Shown here: positions 7,989 to 17,175 of the stretch, piece after piece | Position numbering within the stretch: the first letter of the stretch is position 1 | Layout: each line of letters opens with the position of its first letter | From: Lachnospiraceae bacterium | Lineage (GTDB): Bacteria > Bacillota > Clostridia > Lachnospirales > Lachnospiraceae | Assembly: GCA_009911035.1 (NCBI GenBank) | Contig: QXWO01000011.1 | Location: 58,552-122,551, forward strand | Direction of reading: 5' to 3' | Length of the DNA stretch: 64,000 bases | Program-made: the position numbers and the translations under genes | The notes under the pieces: generated by a model | Database searches by the model: none | Seen by the model: the letters and a program-made list of their open reading frames with translations, nothing else | Told to the model about the DNA's origin: nothing

Positions 7989-9461
7989 ATGAAAAAAACA
8001 GATATTATACTCCTTGCGGGCATACCCGATGATGATAACCGGGATTACCTCCCGGAGCGGCTTAAGGAAAGCCGGATCGTAGTGAATGAAAACGGAAATA
8101 ATTCTCAGGTATATCCGCAAAGACTGAAAGAATGCAGGGAATGTCTGGTGGACGATTTTGAGGATGTGTGGTATGAGTATGTGCCGGAAAGTTACAGGCC
8201 TGACCGGAAAACCCCGCTGGTATTTTCCATGCACGGGGGCCTGATGACAGGATGGGGGCAGGCGGTATACACATCCTGGACACACGTGGCGGACAGGGAA
8301 GGATTCATTTGCATTTTCCCAAATGCACAGTTAAGAAGGTTCTGGACAATCGAATGTGAGGAAAGGCTGATAGAGCAATTGTCAGACCCTGCGCTTTCAG
8401 AGATTTATATGAATCCCTTCCCTAAAAATGTAGATGAAAATCATGACGTCAGAGTGGTATTTGCCCTGATTGAAAGGATGAAGAGAAACTATAATATCGA
8501 CCCGGAAAGAATTTACATGCAGGGGATGTCTCTTGGCAATGCCATGACCACTATGATGGCAAGGCATTACGGCTTTCACTTTGCGGCAATGGCAGGCTCC
8601 GCAGGGCCGGGAACCATCGGCCTTATGTTTCATGCAGACGATACTCCCAACAATGAGGGAGGCCCCCTTCCTGTGATGCAGACAAGGATGGAGCTTGACG
8701 GGGCCCCTCCCGGAAGCGATGATACGCCGGAAGAAGTGGTGGTAAAAAACAGGGAATACTGGTGTATGGTAAATGGCTGCACCTGTGTGCCGGAAATTAA
8801 AATTGTGGGGGAAAATAATCTGGCATTCTATAAAGGAAAGAAAGCGGATTATATTTTCAGGGATGTGAAAAACCGGGACCATGGACAGACTTTTGACGAC
8901 GCGGAATTTGTATGGGATTACCTGTTTTCAGGAACCAGAAGAAAGTCCGACGGAAGAATCGAATATATGGAATCTTTGGAGCAGCGCAGAGGGGATAACG
9001 TGTCTTTTGCCGCAGTGCCGGGCAGTTTTTTTGCATGGGCCAATAACGAAAAGGTTCGCCTCCACGGGGAAGTTTTTGTATGGAAGAAACTGAAATATCA
9101 CGGCCTGAATGGGAAGGCTTTAGTCCGGGGAGAATACCCTATGGTGCCGGTCAGGGACCTAGCAGAAATTTTTAAGGCAGACTGTAGGGAAAAAGAGGGA
9201 AAGGCATGGATCCACATGCCCGATGGCAGAAGTCTGCAGTTTGCCAGAGGATGTATTGGCTGTACCATTAACAACCGGATCCGCTCCATGTCCTGCGAGG
9301 CTGTTGAAAGAGAAGGGATTCTCTATATTTCTTCGGAATGGTTCTGCAGGGAGATCTGCAGGCTTCAGGTATCGGAATGTAACGGCGTTATCTATGCAAC
9401 GGACCATGACAGCGCCCTGTCATCCCACATGGCCAGGCTGATCCGGGATTTATTAAAATAG
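7989..9461 (+). CDS. PHB-depolymerase-like esterase with C-terminal accessory domain, copy 1
   Basis: 490 residues, no signal peptide. The first ~320 residues are an alpha/beta hydrolase related to the LpqC/poly-hydroxybutyrate depolymerase group: MHGGLMTGWGQ near 81, QGMSLGN with Ser181 as nucleophile, and a His in NRDHGQTFDDAE near 297. The last ~130 residues (VRLHGEVFVWKKLKYHG... to the end) resemble the N-terminal 'stalk' domain of copper amine oxidases, with VPVRDLAEIF and FARGCIGCTINN. Relatives act as acetyl-xylan or feruloyl esterases. It has a tandem paralogue at 9480 with the same architecture, 18 bp downstream. A cytoplasmic place is inferred from the absent signal. Confidence 0.78.
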   Translation: MKKTDIILLAGIPDDDNRDYLPERLKESRIVVNENGNNSQVYPQRLKECRECLVDDFEDVWYEYVPESYRPDRKTPLVFSMHGGLMTGWGQAVYTSWTHVADREGFICIFPNAQLRRFWTIECEERLIEQLSDPALSEIYMNPFPKNVDENHDVRVVFALIERMKRNYNIDPERIYMQGMSLGNAMTTMMARHYGFHFAAMAGSAGPGTIGLMFHADDTPNNEGGPLPVMQTRMELDGAPPGSDDTPEEVVVKNREYWCMVNGCTCVPEIKIVGENNLAFYKGKKADYIFRDVKNRDHGQTFDDAEFVWDYLFSGTRRKSDGRIEYMESLEQRRGDNVSFAAVPGSFFAWANNEKVRLHGEVFVWKKLKYHGLNGKALVRGEYPMVPVRDLAEIFKADCREKEGKAWIHMPDGRSLQFARGCIGCTINNRIRSMSCEAVEREGILYISSEWFCREICRLQVSECNGVIYATDHDSALSSHMARLIRDLLK

Positions 9462-9479
9462 GAGGGTACAGGGATTTTT

Positions 9480-10961
9480 ATGAAAGGAAAAATAAGACTC
9501 CGACCGGGAATACCAGACGATGATAACCGGGATTATCTTCCAGAAAAATTAAAAGACGGTATTCACACGGTAAATGAAAACGGCAACGATTCCCAGATAT
9601 ATCCGGAGCGGCTGAAAAAATACAGGGACTTTCTTGCAGACGGTGTGGAAGATACCTGGTATGAATATGTGCCAGAGCGCTATGATCCGGCGAAAAAAAC
9701 GCCTCTTGTAGTATCCTGCCACGGGGGCCTGATGACAGGATGGGGGCAGGCAGTCTATACATCCTGGACGCTGGTGGCGGACCGGGAGGGATTTATCGTA
9801 GTTTTTCCTGACGCCTTTGAAAACAGGGTATGGATGCTGGAATGCGACTGGGAAAAAGTAGTGGAAACCTCTAAGGACATGCCGCCGGAAGTCCCTATGT
9901 TGCCGAAGCCGGAAAAAAGGGTGGAGGATTATCATGATGTCAGAAAAATCGCCGCCCTGATTGAAAAAATGAAGGAGAAATACCGGATTGACCCGGGAAG
10001 GATCTATCTACAGGGAATGTCTATGGGCAATGCAGCAGCCAGCCAGTTTGCAAGATATCTGGGGCATCTGCTGGCAGGGGCGGCAGGCTCGGGATGCCCC
10101 ACCAATACGGCACTGTTGTTTGATGGAGGGGGCAGGGCAGTAAACCGGGGCGGTCCACTGGCGGTCTGGCAGTCGCGCCTTGAACTGGATCAGGTGCCGC
10201 CCCACTACCGTGAGGGGAATAAGGCCACCATTGCCGGGAATATTGCCTACTGGAATCAGGTAAACGGATGCAGAAAGCTTCCACAGATCCGCATAGAAGG
10301 AAATAATAATCTGGCGTTTTTTGAAGGGGAAAATGGTGTGACGGTGTTTATGGAAGTCAAAAACCGGGACCATGGACAGACCTTTGATGACGCGGAGCTG
10401 GTCTGGGATTATCTGTTTTCCGGCTGCTATAAAGATGAAAACGGGATCTTAAGAAAAGAAGCGCCCCAAAAGAAAAGAGAGGGTGATGGCTTTGGAGCCG
10501 CGATTGTGGAGGGAAGCAGCAGGGCCTTTGTAAATGGACATATCAAGCAGATGGAGGCGCAGGCGTTCCGGTGGAGAAAACTGAAATACCATGGACTGAA
10601 GGGAAATGCCCTGGTAAGAAGCGAATATCTGTACGCACCTGTGGGTTTCCTTGCAAAACTGTTTCAGGCAGAAGTTGAGATCTCCGAGGAAGGTGCGGTG
10701 GCAGACCTTACCCTTAAAGACGGCACCTGCATCCAGTTTGCCGGGGGAAATACAGGCTGTGTGGTGGACAACAGGATAGAAGCCATGTATTGTGAAGGGG
10801 TGGTGCGGGAGGGAATTTTATTTATTTCTTCCGAGTGGTTTGCGGAAAGGTTTTATGGGATGCATACCTCTTTCTGCGAAGGGGTGCTGTATATGACGGA
10901 CCACAAGGCTTCACTTTCCAGAAATATGGCGTACCTGATACAGGATATAACCGCCTCTTAG
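9480..10961 (+). CDS. PHB-depolymerase-like esterase with C-terminal accessory domain, copy 2
   Basis: 493 residues with the same layout as the gene before it: opening GIPDDDNRDYLPE, CHGGLMTGWGQ near 80, nucleophile Ser181 in QGMSMGN, His in NRDHGQTFDDAE, then the stalk-like C-terminal domain (EAQAFRWRKLKYHGLKGNALVRSEY). The two copies are clearly duplicates but have diverged widely, so the duplication is not recent. Differences cluster in the middle (residues ~185-260), which may line the substrate pocket. Both keep Ser and His, so both are probably active, perhaps on different acyl groups. Confidence 0.78.
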   Translation: MKGKIRLRPGIPDDDNRDYLPEKLKDGIHTVNENGNDSQIYPERLKKYRDFLADGVEDTWYEYVPERYDPAKKTPLVVSCHGGLMTGWGQAVYTSWTLVADREGFIVVFPDAFENRVWMLECDWEKVVETSKDMPPEVPMLPKPEKRVEDYHDVRKIAALIEKMKEKYRIDPGRIYLQGMSMGNAAASQFARYLGHLLAGAAGSGCPTNTALLFDGGGRAVNRGGPLAVWQSRLELDQVPPHYREGNKATIAGNIAYWNQVNGCRKLPQIRIEGNNNLAFFEGENGVTVFMEVKNRDHGQTFDDAELVWDYLFSGCYKDENGILRKEAPQKKREGDGFGAAIVEGSSRAFVNGHIKQMEAQAFRWRKLKYHGLKGNALVRSEYLYAPVGFLAKLFQAEVEISEEGAVADLTLKDGTCIQFAGGNTGCVVDNRIEAMYCEGVVREGILFISSEWFAERFYGMHTSFCEGVLYMTDHKASLSRNMAYLIQDITAS

Positions 10962-11042
10962 CGCGTATTTGAAAGTTTATTAACGCTACCTGCCGGTCCC
11001 GCCTGGCGCGGTATCTGGAGGCAAGCATTTTCCAAACACGTG
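10961..11042. repeat. Small element with terminal inverted repeats
   Basis: The left end GCGCGTATTTGAAAG and the right end TTTTCCAAACACGTGC are imperfect inverted repeats (about 11 of 15 pairs), with a CCCGCCTGGCGCGG hairpin inside. The sequence shares GCGTxTTTGAAAxTT and CCCGC..GCGGTATCT with 39416-39520. It overlaps the stop codon of the upstream gene. A MITE-like origin is inferred. Confidence 0.45.
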
Positions 11043-11144
11043 CTGGTAAGAAGGGGCGGATACATAGCATAATCATACAGGGACAAAAGCCGGGGCGTGG
11101 AGATTTGGAAAAAAGGAAACGCGCTCCGCAGAAAGGCGGTATAT

Positions 11145-12026
11145 ATGAGTTTACAGATCAATGACAGGCTGTTATGGCCAGGCGGGAAGAAAAAAGCACT
11201 GACCTTAAGCTATGACGACGGAATCAGCCAGGACAGAAGGCTTTTGAAGCTGCTTAATGAACAGGGAGTGAAATGTACCTTTAATCTGAATTCCGGCCTG
11301 CTGGGCATGGAAGGGCGCGTATCGGCAGGGAAAAAAGAGGTTTCCCACAACAAAATCGGAAAAGAGGAAATCGTTTCCCTTTATGCAGGCCATGAAATCG
11401 CGTCCCATGGCAGATTCCATACATCCCTGACCGGTATGGACTCTGCCAGATGCGTACAGGAAATTCTCCCATGCAGACAGGAACTGGAAGAAATTACAGG
11501 GCAGCCTCTGACAGGATATGCCTATGCCTTCGGGGCATTTGATGATACCATCATTTCCGCCTTAAAAAGCTGCGGCATTGTTTATGCAAGGACCATAGAA
11601 GCAACCCACAGGTTTGATATTCCTTCCGATTTTTTCAGGTGGAATCCTACCTGCCATCATGATGATGAAAATCTGTCAGGACTGGTGAAGGAATTTTTAT
11701 CAGATGATAAGTACTTTTCTTTTTACAGTCCGGCCAAGCTTTTTTTCCTCTGGGGCCACAGCTATGAGTTTGATCAGAATGACAACTGGGAACATATGGA
11801 AGGATTTATAAAGGAGACAGCAGGCAGGGAAGACGTTTATTATGCCACAAACGCAGAGATCTGCCAGTACGTGGAAGCATACAGAAGGCTGGTGTTTTCT
11901 GCGGATAGTTCCATGGTATACAATCCTTCCTGCATAACCCTCTGGCTTGGGGGAACCTTTACAGAGGAAACTTTGGAGGTAAAACCCGGAGCCATTGTAA
12001 AACTGCAAGAACCTGTGGACATGTAA
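11145..12026 (+). CDS. Polysaccharide deacetylase family protein (NodB fold, CE4)
   Basis: Start ATG 11145 is preferred over GTG 11097 because AAAGGCGG lies just before it. The 293-residue protein has the CE4 marks: TLSYDDG (catalytic Asp and metal Asp, near residue 21) and SHGRFHTSL (metal-binding His pair, near 88), plus FAYAFGAFDD-like and WGHSYEF segments. No signal peptide, so a cytoplasmic sugar N- or O-deacetylase is more likely than a cell-wall enzyme. It closes the plus-strand esterase group, which strengthens the idea of stripping acyl groups from an imported glycan. The C-terminal ~60 residues look like a beta domain. Confidence 0.82.
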   Translation: MSLQINDRLLWPGGKKKALTLSYDDGISQDRRLLKLLNEQGVKCTFNLNSGLLGMEGRVSAGKKEVSHNKIGKEEIVSLYAGHEIASHGRFHTSLTGMDSARCVQEILPCRQELEEITGQPLTGYAYAFGAFDDTIISALKSCGIVYARTIEATHRFDIPSDFFRWNPTCHHDDENLSGLVKEFLSDDKYFSFYSPAKLFFLWGHSYEFDQNDNWEHMEGFIKETAGREDVYYATNAEICQYVEAYRRLVFSADSSMVYNPSCITLWLGGTFTEETLEVKPGAIVKLQEPVDM

Positions 12027-12062
12027 GGCCGGGGCTGTAAAGGGGTATCCTTTAAAAAAATC

Positions 12063-12091
12063 TTTACACACGGGGAAAAGTGTGCTATTAT
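12063..12091 (+). promoter_or_regulatory. Sigma-A-like promoter of rpsO
   Basis: TTTACA (12063-12068) and TATTAT (12086-12091) are 17 bp apart; TATAAT overlaps three bases downstream. Transcription would start about 80 bp before rpsO. Confidence 0.6.
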
Positions 12092-12181
12092 AATCCGGTA
12101 TGAAATCAGCCGCTGCTCAGAATTCAGGACACTCCGGCCAATTCCTGGCAGCAGGCGTTTGAAAAAACAGGAGGAAACAGA

Positions 12182-12448
12182 ATGATTTCTAAAGAAAAGA
12201 AAACAGCTATCATGAAAGAGTATGCAAGATGCGAGGGTGACACAGGTTCACCGGAAGTGCAGATTGCAGTATTATCAGCAAGGATTCAGGAGCTTACAGA
12301 GCATCTGAAAGAGCATCCCAAGGATAACCATTCCAGAAGAGGTATGTTTAAGATGGTAGGTCAGAGGCGCGGTCTTCTTAGTTATCTGAAAGAAAAAGAT
12401 ATTGAAAGATATCGTGCTTTGATTGAAAAACTGGGACTTAGAAAGTAA
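12182..12448 (+). CDS. rpsO: 30S ribosomal protein S15
   Basis: 88 residues, the full family length, with the S15 signature ([32 protein letters not shown]). It binds 16S rRNA in the platform of the small subunit. An AGGAGG site precedes the ATG. It has its own promoter and terminator and stands before pnp, the widely conserved rpsO-pnp order. Confidence 0.98.
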   Translation: MISKEKKTAIMKEYARCEGDTGSPEVQIAVLSARIQELTEHLKEHPKDNHSRRGMFKMVGQRRGLLSYLKEKDIERYRALIEKLGLRK

Positions 12449-12463
12449 AAATGGCAGTTTTAG

Positions 12464-12503
12464 GGCGGAGCATGCCGAGGGATTCGGGGTCTCCGCCTTT
12501 TTT
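12464..12503 (+). terminator. Rho-independent terminator after rpsO
   Basis: GGCGGAG (12464-12470) pairs with CTCCGCC (12491-12497), followed by six T. It probably makes rpsO mostly monocistronic. Confidence 0.85.
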
Positions 12504-12664
12504 GTGAATGTCCGGGAAAAAGCGGTATTTACGCCGGCAGACCCACCGGCAAAAGGCCCCGGCAGGGGCGTGGTGTAAGCAGTATTGCGCGGAGATATCC
12601 TCTGCGCTTAAAATTCATTTGGCTGTATAAAAAAGCCGGTAAGACTAAGAAAAGGAGAGAGATT

Positions 12665-14755
12665 ATGTACAAGACGTTTTCAATGGAACTTGCAGGCCGT
12701 ACCTTAAGCGTGGATGTAGGCAGGGTAGGCAAGCAGGCAAACGGATGCGCGTTTATGCATTATGGTGATACCACGGTATTATCCACAGCGACAGCATCGG
12801 ACAAGCCGCGGGAGGGGATCGACTTCTTCCCCTTAAGCGTGGAATATGAAGAAAAATTATATGCAGTTGGAAAGATTCCCGGCGGATTTAACAAAAGGGA
12901 GGGAAAGGCGTCCGAGAACGCAGTGCTCACAAGCCGGGTAATCGACAGGCCCATGCGTCCCCTGTTCCCCAAGGATTACAGAAATGACGTTACATTAAAC
13001 AACATGGTCATGAGCGTTGATCCACAGTGCCGTCCGGAACTGGTTGCCATGCTTGGAGCGGCCATTGCCACCAGCATTTCCGATATTCCCTTTGACGGCC
13101 CCTGTGCCATGACCCAGGTAGGCATGATAGACGGGGAGTTTGTTATCAACCCTTCCCAGGAACAGTGGAAAATCGGAGATTTGAACCTGACAGTGGCTTC
13201 CACTTCAGAAAAAGTCATTATGATCGAGGCAGGTGCCAATGAAGTTCCGGAAGATAAGATGATCGAAGCCATTTACAAGGCCCATGAAATCAACCAGACG
13301 ATTATTGAATTCATCAATAAAATCACAGCCGAGGCAGGAAGAGAGAAACATGAATACACAAGCTGCGCAGTTCCTGAAGAACTGTTTGCGGCTATAAAGG
13401 AAATTGTGCCTCCAGAGCAGATGGAGGAAGCTGTTTTCACGGATGAAAAACAGGTCCGTGAGGAGAATATAAAGAACATTACACAGAAGCTGGAAGAAGC
13501 TTTTGCGGAAAACGAGGAATGGATTTCCGTGCTGGGAGAAGCAATTTACCAGTATGAGAAGAAAACCGTGCGGAAAATGATTTTAAAAGACCATAAGCGT
13601 CCCGACGGCCGTGAAATTACCCAGATTCGGCCGCTTGCCGCAGAAGTTGACATTATTCCCAGAGTACACGGATCAGCAATGTTTACCCGGGGACAGACCC
13701 AGATATGCAATGTCTGCACACTGGCTCCTTTGTCCGAACAGCAGAGGATTGACGGTCTGGATGAGAATGAAGTGAGCAAGCGTTATATGCATCACTATAA
13801 TTTCCCTTCCTATTCCGTAGGTGAGACGAAACCCTCCAGAGGACCGGGAAGAAGGGAAATCGGACATGGGGCACTGGCAGAGAGGGCCTTGATACCGGTA
13901 CTTCCCACAGAGGAAGAATTCCCTTATGCAATCCGCACCGTTTCCGAGACTTTTGAGTCCAACGGTTCTACTTCCATGGCCTCTACCTGCGCATCCTGTA
14001 TGTCACTGATGGCGGCAGGAGTACCCATCAAAAAGATGGTTGCCGGTATTTCATGCGGTCTGGTAACTGGGGAGGGGGACGATGATTTTGTACTCCTTAC
14101 AGACATTCAGGGACTGGAAGATTTCTTTGGCGACATGGACTTTAAGGTGACAGGAACTACGGAAGGAATCACAGCCATTCAGATGGACATCAAAATCCAC
14201 GGTCTTACAAGACCTATTGTGGAAGGAGCCATTGCAAGATGCCGTGAGGCAAGGATGTTTATCATGGACACCTGCATGAAGAAAGCCATTTCCGAACCGA
14301 GACCGGAAGTAGGCCCTTATGCGCCCAAGATTATCTCCATCCAGATTGACCCTGAAAAGATTGGCGATGTGGTAGGGCAGAGAGGAAAGACGATCAATGA
14401 GATCATTGCCCGTACAGGGGTTAAGATTGATATCACTGATGACGGTAACGTATCTGTATGCGGTACAGAGACAGCCATGATGGACAAGGCTGTGGAATAC
14501 ATCAAGACCATTGTCACAGACTATCAGGAAGGACAGATCTTCCAGGGCATTGTAGTGAGCATCAAAGAGTTCGGCGCATTTATTGAGTTTGCACCGGGTA
14601 AAGAAGGCATGGTGCACATTTCCAAGATTGCCAAAGAGAGAATCAACAGGGTAGAAGATATTCTCACACTTGGTGACAAAGTAACGGTTGTATGCCTTGG
14701 CAAGGATAAGATGGGCAGGATGAGCTTCTCCATGAAGGACGTGGCACAGGTATAA
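12665..14755 (+). CDS. pnp: Polyribonucleotide nucleotidyltransferase (PNPase)
   Basis: 696 residues, normal length. Two RNase PH-like domains (residues ~1-230 and ~310-545), a KH domain with the GxxG loop GQRGKT near 575, and a C-terminal S1 domain (GQIFQGIVVSIKEFGAFIEF). The second core has FTRGQTQ and the phosphate-contacting SNGSTSMAS segment. It degrades RNA 3' to 5' using phosphate as part of the RNA decay machinery. GGAGAG precedes the ATG. A 160-bp leader with GC-rich inverted repeats follows the rpsO terminator; PNPase genes are often controlled through such leaders. Confidence 0.98.
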   Translation: MYKTFSMELAGRTLSVDVGRVGKQANGCAFMHYGDTTVLSTATASDKPREGIDFFPLSVEYEEKLYAVGKIPGGFNKREGKASENAVLTSRVIDRPMRPLFPKDYRNDVTLNNMVMSVDPQCRPELVAMLGAAIATSISDIPFDGPCAMTQVGMIDGEFVINPSQEQWKIGDLNLTVASTSEKVIMIEAGANEVPEDKMIEAIYKAHEINQTIIEFINKITAEAGREKHEYTSCAVPEELFAAIKEIVPPEQMEEAVFTDEKQVREENIKNITQKLEEAFAENEEWISVLGEAIYQYEKKTVRKMILKDHKRPDGREITQIRPLAAEVDIIPRVHGSAMFTRGQTQICNVCTLAPLSEQQRIDGLDENEVSKRYMHHYNFPSYSVGETKPSRGPGRREIGHGALAERALIPVLPTEEEFPYAIRTVSETFESNGSTSMASTCASCMSLMAAGVPIKKMVAGISCGLVTGEGDDDFVLLTDIQGLEDFFGDMDFKVTGTTEGITAIQMDIKIHGLTRPIVEGAIARCREARMFIMDTCMKKAISEPRPEVGPYAPKIISIQIDPEKIGDVVGQRGKTINEIIARTGVKIDITDDGNVSVCGTETAMMDKAVEYIKTIVTDYQEGQIFQGIVVSIKEFGAFIEFAPGKEGMVHISKIAKERINRVEDILTLGDKVTVVCLGKDKMGRMSFSMKDVAQV

Positions 14756-14784
14756 GAAATACAGAAATAAGATAACCGACATAT

Positions 14785-14907
14785 ATGCTTGCATCTGATA
14801 AAAATTCAGAGGGCTACAGACTTATGAAAGACCGCTATACGGAATTAAAGGTTATACTGACTTCTTTCGGCATTGACTTGACAGAATTTGATAAAATAAA
14901 AGAGTGA
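14785..14907 (+). CDS. Short open frame of unknown status (40 residues)
   Basis: ATG to TGA encodes 40 residues beginning MLASDKNSEG, with an amphipathic middle and the end FGIDLTEFDKIKE. There is no clear ribosome site before the ATG. It is followed after 33 bp by a strong terminator, so it lies inside the transcribed tail of pnp or in its own short transcript. Not recognised; it may be a remnant or no gene. Confidence 0.3.
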   Translation: MLASDKNSEGYRLMKDRYTELKVILTSFGIDLTEFDKIKE

Positions 14908-14940
14908 ATAATAAATATTGGCAGTACAAATTGAAGAAGA

Positions 14941-14974
14941 GGCGCTTATTGGGAGATACCAATAGGCGCCTTTT
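14941..14974 (+). terminator. Rho-independent terminator downstream of pnp
   Basis: A 12-bp stem (14941-14952 with 14959-14970, one G-T pair), loop GAGATA, then TTTT. Confidence 0.85.
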
Positions 14975-15048
14975 AACGTAACAATAAGTCGGCCCGTACC
15001 AGATTTTTGTCTTACCGGGCTGTTTAGAGAGTGTTTGAAAACCCGTAG

Positions 15049-15076
15049 TCATAACTTGGACAAATTATCATATATT
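15049..15076 (+). promoter_or_regulatory. Possible SigE-type promoter of the spoIIIA operon
   Basis: TCATAAC, a 13-bp spacer and CATATATT resemble the SigE consensus of sporulating Firmicutes, and spoIIIA is a mother-cell SigE operon in Bacillus. The 5' leader would be only about 13 bases, which is short, so confidence is low. Confidence 0.3.
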
Positions 15077-15095
15077 GGGATAAGAGGTGATTGTA

Positions 15096-16043
15096 ATGAA
15101 AAAAAGAGATGACATCATGCGGATCTTTCCCGACGCCATGAAAGAACGGTGGGAGCAGGTTTTGCGGCGGGCAGACAAATTACAGGAAATCCGTCTTGCT
15201 GTGGGACAGCCGGTGAGAATAAAATTTGCAGGCAGTGAGCAGTTTTTATCCGAAGACGGGAATTTGTCCGGGAGCTGTGAGAGGGCCTGGTATATTACGG
15301 AATGGGAAATGGATGAAATCATTAAAAATATATGCCGTTATTCCATGTATGCATTTGAAAATGAAATCAGGCAGGGATTTCTTACCATGCCGGGAGGACA
15401 CAGAATCGGCATGGCAGGACAGGTTGTTTTAAATGAAAAGGGAACCATACGGAATATTACCCATATCCGCTTTATGAATATCAGAATTTCCCATGAGATT
15501 ATCGGGGCGGCAGGGGAGGCGATTCCCTATCTGTATAAAGACAGCCGCTTTTTAAATACGCTGCTGGTTTCCCCGCCGGGATGCGGTAAAACGACCCTTC
15601 TTAGGGATATTGTGCGTCAGGTTTCGGAGGGGAACCGTTACGGGAAGGGAAGGCAGGTAGGAGTGGTGGACGAGCGATCTGAAATTGCAGGCAGCTTTAT
15701 GGGCATCCCACAGAATCATGTAGGGATGCGCACGGATGTGCTGGACGGGTGCCCCAAGGTGCAGGGCATGATGCTTCTGATGCGCTCCATGGCGCCTTCT
15801 GTGGTGGCAGTGGATGAAATTGGCGGCAGTGAGGATCTGAGGGCGCTTTTGCAGGTATTACAGTGCGGCAGCAGTGTGGTGGCGACCATGCATGGGGATT
15901 CCATGGAGGATGTGGAGGAACGGATTTTTGACCGATATCTGTTTCTGGAAAAAAGAAAAGGGGTGTGCGGCATCAGGGAGATTTTTGATAAGAGCGGAAA
16001 GCGGATTTATCTGGCAAAGGCGGAGAGATTATGCTGCGGTTAG
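15096..16043 (+). CDS. spoIIIAA: Stage III sporulation protein AA, ATPase of the feeding-tube channel
   Basis: Start ATG 15096, preceded by AGAGGTG; a GTG at 15087 is less likely. 315 residues. The C-terminal half is a secretion-type ATPase with Walker A GCGKTTLL near 162, an Asp/Glu box (VVDERSEIAG) and a Walker-B-like VVAVDEIGG. In the family it powers the SpoIIIA-SpoIIQ channel that links mother cell and forespore. First of eight consecutive genes in the canonical order, all with overlaps or gaps under 35 bp. Confidence 0.96.
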   Translation: MKKRDDIMRIFPDAMKERWEQVLRRADKLQEIRLAVGQPVRIKFAGSEQFLSEDGNLSGSCERAWYITEWEMDEIIKNICRYSMYAFENEIRQGFLTMPGGHRIGMAGQVVLNEKGTIRNITHIRFMNIRISHEIIGAAGEAIPYLYKDSRFLNTLLVSPPGCGKTTLLRDIVRQVSEGNRYGKGRQVGVVDERSEIAGSFMGIPQNHVGMRTDVLDGCPKVQGMMLLMRSMAPSVVAVDEIGGSEDLRALLQVLQCGSSVVATMHGDSMEDVEERIFDRYLFLEKRKGVCGIREIFDKSGKRIYLAKAERLCCG

Positions 16044-16546
16044 CGGGCTGCATACTGGTCATAAGCGGATGTGCAGGATTTGCGGGAAGTCTGTGCAGGG
16101 ATGAAAACATGCGCCTTAAGCTTTTGAAACAGATACGCAGTATTTATGAAAACTTAAAATACTATATTGCCTATCAGAAGGCGGCCGTCCCGGAAGCGTT
16201 GCGAAGGATCGCAGGGAAAGGGCAGGAGCCTTTTGCTCCGGTTTTTGAGGAGATTTACCAGAAAACATATGAGGAAGGGGAAAATTTTCCGCTAGTCTGG
16301 AAGCGGTATATGGAAAAAGCGATGGAGGGGACGCCTCTTACCAAAGCCGAAAAGAAGCTGGTTTTAGATTTTCCTGCCTGTCTGGGATTTATGGAGGAAC
16401 AGGCACAGGCAGGAGCGCTGGACGAGGTGTTAAGAGAAGTGAATTTACATATTGAGGAGCTTGAGAAGGGAAAAAAGGATAAAAATAAAGTGATTATGAG
16501 CCTTGGAGTGGCAGTCGGTGTTCTGGTATCCATTCTGCTGCTGTAG
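16031..16546 (+). CDS. spoIIIAB: Stage III sporulation protein AB
   Basis: 171 residues, start overlapping spoIIIAA by 13 bp. Hydrophobic N-terminal segment, a helical middle resembling GspF-type secretion proteins, and a C-terminal membrane segment (VIMSLGVAVGVLVSILLL). Membrane part of the SpoIIIA channel. Confidence 0.94.
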   Translation: MLRLAGCILVISGCAGFAGSLCRDENMRLKLLKQIRSIYENLKYYIAYQKAAVPEALRRIAGKGQEPFAPVFEEIYQKTYEEGENFPLVWKRYMEKAMEGTPLTKAEKKLVLDFPACLGFMEEQAQAGALDEVLREVNLHIEELEKGKKDKNKVIMSLGVAVGVLVSILLL

Positions 16547-16566
16547 CTTAAGTGCGTGGAGGAAAT

Positions 16567-16761
16567 ATGGGGATAAACCTGATTTTTAAAATAGCGGCGG
16601 TGGGGATACTGATAACCATTCTGGGCCAGATATTAAAACACAGCGGAAGGGAAGAACATGCCTTTTTGATCAGCCTGGCGGGACTGATTCTGGTGCTGAC
16701 CTGGATTTTGCCCTATATCTATGAACTGTTTGTGATGATACAGGATTTGTTCAGTCTGTAG
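16567..16761 (+). CDS. spoIIIAC: Stage III sporulation protein AC
   Basis: Start ATG 16567, because the GTGGAGGA before it is the ribosome site (an upstream in-frame GTG at 16552 would swallow it). 64 residues with two membrane helices, the usual size. A small membrane subunit of the engulfment channel. Confidence 0.94.
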   Translation: MGINLIFKIAAVGILITILGQILKHSGREEHAFLISLAGLILVLTWILPYIYELFVMIQDLFSL

Positions 16762-16775
16762 GGGAGGCGTGGAAG

Positions 16776-17162
16776 ATGGAAATTATGAAAATAGGACTCC
16801 TTGGGGTTGCAGGGGTCATGCTGGCCCTCCAGTTTAAATCAAACAGGCCGGAATACGGACTGTATATGGGAGCGGCTCTATGTCTTTTGATTTTCGGTTT
16901 TTCCGTAAGCGGCCTTAAGGTATTGCTGGAGCGGGTAAGGGAGCTGGAAGGCTATCTGAAAGGCAGCGGGAGTTATCTGGGATTTTTATTTAAGGCAGTG
17001 GGAATCACTTATGTCTGTGAGTTTTGTTCTTCTATCTGTAAAGACGCAGGTTACGGCGCGGTGGCAGGACAGATAGAAATATTTGGAAAACTGTCGGTTC
17101 TTTTAATGGGAATCCCCGTTCTTATGGCAGTGATTGAAAACATCAATGCTATAGCGGGATGA
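16776..17162 (+). CDS. spoIIIAD: Stage III sporulation protein AD
   Basis: 128 residues with about four membrane segments, including VCEFCSSICKDAGYGAVAGQIEIFGK, a conserved SpoIIIAD stretch. Channel membrane subunit paired with SpoIIIAC. Confidence 0.94.
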   Translation: MEIMKIGLLGVAGVMLALQFKSNRPEYGLYMGAALCLLIFGFSVSGLKVLLERVRELEGYLKGSGSYLGFLFKAVGITYVCEFCSSICKDAGYGAVAGQIEIFGKLSVLLMGIPVLMAVIENINAIAG

Positions 17163-17175
17163 ATGGAGACAGGAA

